Assembly (NCBI GenBank): GCA_003164595.1
Contig: PLTT01000007.1
Location: 124,001-188,000, forward strand
Length of the DNA: 64,000 nt
Reading direction: 5' to 3'
DNA from: Candidatus Saccharimonadota bacterium
Lineage (GTDB): Bacteria; Patescibacteriota; Saccharimonadia; Saccharimonadales; UBA4665
How positions within the stretch are numbered: position 1 is the stretch's first letter; each line of letters starts with the position of its first letter. The notes below the pieces were generated by a model, which had not been told where the DNA came from, searched no databases, and saw only the letters and a list, made by a program, of their open reading frames with translations. Made by a program: the position numbers and the translations under genes. Positions 59,193 through 64,000 of the stretch are shown here, piece by piece.

Positions 59193-61853
59193 ATGAGCGA
59201 CCCTGTAAATCCTAAAAAGTTGGTAATAATAGACGGAAAATCTGTTTTTTACAGAGGCTATTATGCGATGCCTAATCTAAGCACAAAGGATGGCACGCCA
59301 ACGGGAGGTGTTTATGGGTTTGCGATTATGGCCTTAGAGGTTATTAAGCGGCTTAACCCAGATTATGTAGCTATCGCCTGGGATAAACCGAAAACAAATA
59401 TTCGAAAGAGACTGGAGATGTATCCTCAGTATAAGGCCGGGCGAAAACCACCACCGGCTGATTTCTATGAACAAATTCCGATTCTTCATGAGCTATTAGA
59501 TGCTTTCGGTTGGCCGCTATATGAATTAGATGACTATGAAGCCGACGACATAATGGGTACGTTGGCTGTCCAAGCTGAGCAAAAGGGCATAGAAACCATT
59601 CTTATTACTAGTGATTTAGATGTCCTGCAACTTGTCACTCCGCTTACCAAAATTTATATATTAAAAACCGGTTTGTCTAACATCGAGCTATATAGTCCTG
59701 AGAGCTTTAGAGCGAAGTATCATCTTAACGTTGATCAATTTATTGATTTGAAAGCTCTTAAAGGAGATTCTTCTGATAATATCCCAGGTGTTCCTGGAAT
59801 TGGCGAGAAGACGGCCATTGATTTACTAACTAACTTCAAAACTCTTGATGGAGTCTATGATAATCTTGGGTTAATAAAGGATTCTACTCGCAAGAAACTC
59901 GAGGCCGGTAAAGACCTGGCTTACCTGAGTAAAAAAATTGGCATGATATGGTTGGATGCGCCAATCAAACTTAACCTAAAAGAAGTCGATGGTAGTCATA
60001 TCAAACCAGCTAATGTGTTGGCAATTCTTGAAAAGCTAGAATTCCGCAACCTCGCGCGGCAGTTACCCGAAGTCATGAAGGTTGAGATTAATAAACATAC
60101 TCCAGGTTTTTCACTAGAGCTCAAAACAGGCAAGAGTGTTGTTATTGACAGCGATGATCAATTAGCTAGCCTGACATTAACCAAGTCATCACAACTATTT
60201 GCATACTCTCGAGTTGCGGACAAACATAGTTTTAAGCCCCAGCTATTAATATTAAGTTCAGGCGTAAAAACCACTTATTGTTTGGACCTTACGAAACTCA
60301 CTAAAGACAAGGTGCGTCTTTTTCTAGAAAATGGCGAATACCAATTAATCGGTTATGACGTTAAAGCCACTTTGAAGTTGCTACTTGGCGTTGGATGCAT
60401 AAAACTACCAGAGGTAAAACATGATATTCTCCTCGGAGCATTTTTGTTAAATTCACTCAGGAGAGAGAAGACGCTAACCGAACTAGCCCAAACCGAGCTT
60501 GGTTATGACAGTTCGTCGCTGGATAATCTTGATACAGCTGAACTGATCTCAAGAGCACCTGAAATAATAGCGGTTATTAGTCGGCTTTATGAAAAACAGG
60601 CTAAGGAAATCAAGTTGATAGACAAACTATCATCTGTAGCTGAAACTATCGATTGGCCAATTATCCCCGTACTCGCTCGCATGGAGTACCAGGGTATATT
60701 GCTAAACGCTAAATATCTCCATAACTTCCACGACCAAATCAAGGACTCGATTTCGGATTTGGAACAACAAGTTTATGGTTATGCTAATAGGGAGTTTAAT
60801 ATTTCTAGCCCATCTCAATTGGCTGAAACATTATTTGGTGAACAGTATTTAGCTCTATCACCGGCAGGTATTAAAAAAGGCAAAACTGGCTATTCAACGG
60901 CTGCAGCAGAGCTTGATAAATTACGCGGTTCGCATCCTATTATTAATCTGATTTCCCAGTACCGCGAACTTACAAAATTAAATAACACATACGTAGAAGC
61001 ACTACCCCGACAAATTGATGATAATTCACGAGTTCACACAACTTTTAATTTAACCGTTGCCCAAACTGGTCGATTAAGTTCGACCGACCCAAACTTGCAG
61101 AATATACCTGTTAGGACGGACTTGGGCAAACGAATTCGAACAAGTTTTGAAGCCGCTAAAGGAGACTGCCTGATCAGCGCTGACTACAGCCAGTTCGAAC
61201 TCCGCATTGCCGCATTCCTGTCGAATGATCTGGACTTAATAGAACAGTTTAATAGGGGCGTAGACGTTCATGCCATGACTGCAGCCCAAATGTATAATTG
61301 CGCGCCAGAGGACGTCACAAAAACAATGCGCCGTGAGGCCAAGGTTGTTAATTTTGGGGTTATGTACGGTGTTAGTGCGCATGGTCTTGTTGCCCAAACC
61401 GACATGACTTATGAGCAGGCGCAGCAATTTATTAACAGATATTTTGAAGTTAGACCAAAACTGAAGCTATTTATAGAATCTGTACGAGAAAAAGCCACTA
61501 AGGAAGGCTATGTAGAGACATTATTCGGGAGACGTCGACCCACTCCAGACGTAACCTCGAGCAATTACGTCGTCAGGGAAGCAGCTATGAGGGCAGCTGT
61601 TAATATGCCATTCCAAGGCACGGCTGCCGACATTATTAAACTGGCAATGATCCAAGTTGATAAAAGGTTGCGCGCTGATTATCCTACAGCAAAGATACTC
61701 CTGCAAATCCATGACTCATTGATTGTCGAATGTTCTAAGGCCGATGGTCAAGAGGTGGCCAAGCTTCTCAAGTCCATTATGGAGCATACCTATGAACTAC
61801 CGATTAAACTGACAGTTGACGTAACTACTGGGGACAATTGGGGAGAGCTCTAG
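59193..61853 (+). CDS. polA: DNA polymerase I, proofreading-deficient type
   Basis: Replaces primers and fills repair gaps. 886 residues: 5'-nuclease domain (1-290) with YEADDIMG, TSDLDVLQL and GDSSDNIPGVPGIGEKTA; a central exonuclease-fold domain (about 310-480) without the D-x-E and other acidic motifs, so it should not proofread; polymerase domain with motif A SADYSQFELR (D about 664), motif B RREAKVVNFGVMYG (about 713) and motif C IHDSLIVE (about 840). TATACT lies 7 nt before the ATG. Confidence 0.97.
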   Translation: MSDPVNPKKLVIIDGKSVFYRGYYAMPNLSTKDGTPTGGVYGFAIMALEVIKRLNPDYVAIAWDKPKTNIRKRLEMYPQYKAGRKPPPADFYEQIPILHELLDAFGWPLYELDDYEADDIMGTLAVQAEQKGIETILITSDLDVLQLVTPLTKIYILKTGLSNIELYSPESFRAKYHLNVDQFIDLKALKGDSSDNIPGVPGIGEKTAIDLLTNFKTLDGVYDNLGLIKDSTRKKLEAGKDLAYLSKKIGMIWLDAPIKLNLKEVDGSHIKPANVLAILEKLEFRNLARQLPEVMKVEINKHTPGFSLELKTGKSVVIDSDDQLASLTLTKSSQLFAYSRVADKHSFKPQLLILSSGVKTTYCLDLTKLTKDKVRLFLENGEYQLIGYDVKATLKLLLGVGCIKLPEVKHDILLGAFLLNSLRREKTLTELAQTELGYDSSSLDNLDTAELISRAPEIIAVISRLYEKQAKEIKLIDKLSSVAETIDWPIIPVLARMEYQGILLNAKYLHNFHDQIKDSISDLEQQVYGYANREFNISSPSQLAETLFGEQYLALSPAGIKKGKTGYSTAAAELDKLRGSHPIINLISQYRELTKLNNTYVEALPRQIDDNSRVHTTFNLTVAQTGRLSSTDPNLQNIPVRTDLGKRIRTSFEAAKGDCLISADYSQFELRIAAFLSNDLDLIEQFNRGVDVHAMTAAQMYNCAPEDVTKTMRREAKVVNFGVMYGVSAHGLVAQTDMTYEQAQQFINRYFEVRPKLKLFIESVREKATKEGYVETLFGRRRPTPDVTSSNYVVREAAMRAAVNMPFQGTAADIIKLAMIQVDKRLRADYPTAKILLQIHDSLIVECSKADGQEVAKLLKSIMEHTYELPIKLTVDVTTGDNWGEL

Positions 61854-61856
61854 GAC

Positions 61857-62432
61857 ATGATTAAAGCTGTTATATTTGATTGTTTTGGAGTCCTAACTCA
61901 CGGTGGTTGGAAAGATTTTTGGACGGCATTACCAAGTGAGGAATTACGCTCAAAAGCTAAAGATTTGCATAGATCCTATGACGTAGGCAGTCTAAACAGA
62001 ACGGATTTTACAGATCAATTATCGGGACTTACGCACACACCTTTGGCTGAAGTGCAGGCAATATTCTACGCAGTTAATCCTGTCAAAAACGTACAACTCC
62101 TGCATTATATAAAAAGCTTAAAACCCAACTATAAAATAGGTCTTTTGAGCAACGTTGGAACGTCATGGATCGAAGATCAATTGCTGTCCTCGGATGAGCT
62201 GGCATTGTTCGATAATATGATCTTCTCGTACAGAGTTGCTATGGCTAAGCCCGACCCCAGAATATATCTTCTAGCTGCTAGAGGCTTAGAGGTTGAACCA
62301 AATGAATGTGTCTTTATTGATGACATAGCAGAATATTGTGATGCTGCTAGGGGAGTTGGAATGAAAGCGATAGTCTATGACTCATTCTTTGATTTTAGGG
62401 ATAATCTGAGTAGAATACTTTCGGCTAATTAA
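61857..62432 (+). CDS. HAD-superfamily hydrolase
   Basis: 191 residues, class IA-like: IFDCFGVLT (motif I with Phe in place of the second Asp), GLLSNVG, AKPDPRIYLLA and FIDDIAEY. It is similar in motif layout to the HAD half of the HTH-HAD fusion at 35380. It starts 3 bases after polA and is probably co-transcribed. Substrate unknown. Confidence 0.85.
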   Translation: MIKAVIFDCFGVLTHGGWKDFWTALPSEELRSKAKDLHRSYDVGSLNRTDFTDQLSGLTHTPLAEVQAIFYAVNPVKNVQLLHYIKSLKPNYKIGLLSNVGTSWIEDQLLSSDELALFDNMIFSYRVAMAKPDPRIYLLAARGLEVEPNECVFIDDIAEYCDAARGVGMKAIVYDSFFDFRDNLSRILSAN

Positions 62433-62881
62433 TCTTTTCGGGATAAATAGTTGCTAATCTTGTGCCGATTTACAACTCGGCCACCCTTCGCTCGGTAAAG
62501 TCGCAGTGCCAGGATTATTACAAACAGAGCTAGTAGAACGTCTATAAGGCTGGTAATGAGGCTGAGAGCGTTTGAGAAGTTATGAGCGTCTAGCAGTTCA
62601 ACGACAAATATCCCCGCCTCCACAGCCATTAATAGCAGTGCCAAACCACGATTGCGACGTTTCTGAACAAAATATCCGAGTATCCACACACAACCAAAAG
62701 CTATAACGATAACTATCGAAAGGGTAATTGAACTTATGCTGTTGCTTACGCAGTCATATGATCTTCCAGTGCAAGTACTGATTATCGAACCGAGATTAAT
62801 TAGGAAATATAGCACAGACATAGCAATAAACTGGATAAATGTAACAATACTTGTCTCATATTTAAACTTAGGCATTTTCAT
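62429..62881 (-). CDS. Four-span membrane protein, unknown
   Basis: 150 residues with about four membrane spans (near 12-34, 46-69, 80-98, 106-127) and a basic end. No family recognised. Two ATGs (62881 and 62875) are possible starts. Its 3' end overlaps the HAD gene by 4 bases, tail to tail. Confidence 0.65.
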   Translation of the reverse strand: MKMPKFKYETSIVTFIQFIAMSVLYFLINLGSIISTCTGRSYDCVSNSISSITLSIVIVIAFGCVWILGYFVQKRRNRGLALLLMAVEAGIFVVELLDAHNFSNALSLITSLIDVLLALFVIILALRLYRAKGGRVVNRHKISNYLSRKD

Positions 62882-62974
62882 AATAGCTGTTAGTTATTAT
62901 ATATAAACAAACCCAACAAGAACATAACAAGAATACTTGCAAAATACGAAGTAATGTGGTAATATAATGTTGTT

Positions 62975-63532
62975 ATGCGATACTTTTTGGGATTTTTGAT
63001 TGCCATAGGTCTTTTAGCATTAGTCATTATTCTGGTCGTGAAGGGGTTGAGTGGAAATAATTCTACAGCCATCCAAACTAAACCACTATCTAGCTATGCC
63101 AATACCGATGCTGTTGCCGGCCTAGTGATAGACGGCCCGATTGTTGCTGACCAAAATTACCAGCAAGTACAGATTTATATTAGCCAAACATACTCACAAA
63201 TCAATATTATTAATGGTTATCAGGGGGCTATTGTGAATACTCAGACCTTTGAAAATAACCCCAGCGCCTACTCGGCGTTTTTAAGTGCTTTGCAGGAATT
63301 TGGTTTTGGAGAAATCACGGCTAATTTTAAATATAAAACTCCAGCAGGTTTTTGTTCATTTGGAGATAGTTATTCCTATTCATTAGTAAATGGCGGCAAC
63401 AATATAATTAATAGTTGGGCCACATCGTGTGGTGGTGAAGGGAACTTCAAGGGTATTGTAAGTAACGTTAATCAACTCTTTATATCCCAAATACCAACTT
63501 ATCAAAAGATAACTGCTAATACATCCTTGTAG
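62975..63532 (+). CDS. Membrane-anchored extracellular protein, unknown
   Basis: 185 residues. One membrane span at about 4-24 followed by an extracellular domain rich in Tyr, Asn, Gln and Ser with two cysteines that may pair (GFCSFGD and TSCGGEG). No family recognised. TATAAT (62963-62968) ends 6 nt before the ATG. Confidence 0.65.
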   Translation: MRYFLGFLIAIGLLALVIILVVKGLSGNNSTAIQTKPLSSYANTDAVAGLVIDGPIVADQNYQQVQIYISQTYSQINIINGYQGAIVNTQTFENNPSAYSAFLSALQEFGFGEITANFKYKTPAGFCSFGDSYSYSLVNGGNNIINSWATSCGGEGNFKGIVSNVNQLFISQIPTYQKITANTSL

Positions 63533-63597
63533 TTATTGTCTGTACCCAAAATCTATCTGGATTTTGTAAATAACCATTAGAATGGTTTAATTATCTC

Positions 63598-64000
63598 ATG
63601 CCAAAAGAACCCCATACGCAGGTCAAAACGCACAAGGTTCGAACATTCTTTTCAGCTTTAGCGGCAATAATTGGGGTATATCTGATTCTCTCCAGTGTTT
63701 TTGTTATTTGGTTAAATCAAACCCTAACCAACAATAATGAATACGTTAAGACGGTAGCACCTCTCATTACTAAACCGGCTATTCAACAATATATCGCACA
63801 GGAGGTAACAACTGCCATACTGAAAAACTCGCCAACCCAAAACCTGGCTGGTGCAATTTTATCTGCGACTAACCAGCAGGCTAGTCTGAATTCCAATCAG
63901 CTTGATAACTTATTAGCGCCAATTATTCAGAATGATGTAGTTAAGATCATCCAGTCGACCTCTTTCATTAGTTTATGGCGGGATACTAACCAAACTGCCC
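63598..64000 (+). CDS. Membrane-anchored protein, C-terminus cut off by window edge
   Basis: About 134 visible residues from ATG 63598. One membrane span at about 20-40 (ALAAIIGVYLILSSVFVIWL), then a polar extracellular helical region (NEYVKTVAPLITKPAIQQYI). No family recognised from this fragment. TTAATT stands about 5 nt before the ATG. Confidence 0.6.
   Translation, partial: MPKEPHTQVKTHKVRTFFSALAAIIGVYLILSSVFVIWLNQTLTNNNEYVKTVAPLITKPAIQQYIAQEVTTAILKNSPTQNLAGAILSATNQQASLNSNQLDNLLAPIIQNDVVKIIQSTSFISLWRDTNQTA

Overview
The window most likely comes from a member of the Candidate Phyla Radiation (Patescibacteria), probably a Saccharibacteria-like lineage. The evidence is a dnaA-dnaN-recF origin block next to a VirB4/VirB6/PrgI/TraC-like type IV secretion (T4SS) locus with an array of small T4SS pilins, a small gene set, and many promoters whose -10 box lies 5-8 nt before the start codon (leaderless mRNAs). 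UGA is used as a normal stop, so the standard bacterial code applies. The lineage call is an inference from gene content; no database search was possible.

Layout. 1-380 is a truncated GT2 glycosyltransferase. 481-4518 carries the probable replication origin (DnaA boxes on both sides of dnaA) with dnaA, dnaN and recF. 4515-16669 (minus strand) is a T4SS-like operon: VirB6-like, PrgI-like, TraC-like, VirB4 ATPase, a 905-residue single-pass surface protein, a three-domain peptidoglycan enzyme and a PEGA protein. Facing away from it at 16775-19309 are six tandem VirB2-like pilins. Together they look like an envelope-spanning machine with its own cell-wall-processing enzyme. An hsp20 gene and tRNA-Ser(UGA) follow.

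20161-27639 is an accessory island bounded by tRNA-Ser(UGA) and tRNA-Ser(GCU). It contains a tRNA 3'-end remnant and short direct repeats, an AbiU2-like HEPN protein, a trypsin-like protease, small unknown proteins, a KAP-family P-loop NTPase overlapping a small membrane protein, a two-span membrane protein, two zinc-binding proteins and a PD-(D/E)XK-like nuclease. Most plus-strand genes there have their own leaderless promoter. This is the best candidate in the window for an undescribed, possibly defensive, system.

27640-43937 is mostly housekeeping: tRNA-Ser(GCU), tRNA-Arg(GCG), a gene interrupted by an in-frame stop, maf, HAD hydrolases, uppS, an NRAMP-like transporter, membrane proteins, tRNA-Ser(CGA), an HTH-HAD fusion, valS, tsaD, a MurE-like ligase and an amidinotransferase-family enzyme, plus an unexplained double-hairpin region at 43337-43466. 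44043-46077 is groES-groEL under a strong promoter with a CIRCE operator. 46106-64000 holds a sugar-phosphate isomerase, a two-component system, argS, mscL-msrB, a divergent HxlR/FMN-reductase pair with palindromic operator, orn, and the dnaG-rpoD-kinase-polA-HAD block. DnaG has lost all four zinc ligands and PolA lacks proofreading motifs. The window ends in an incomplete membrane-anchored protein.
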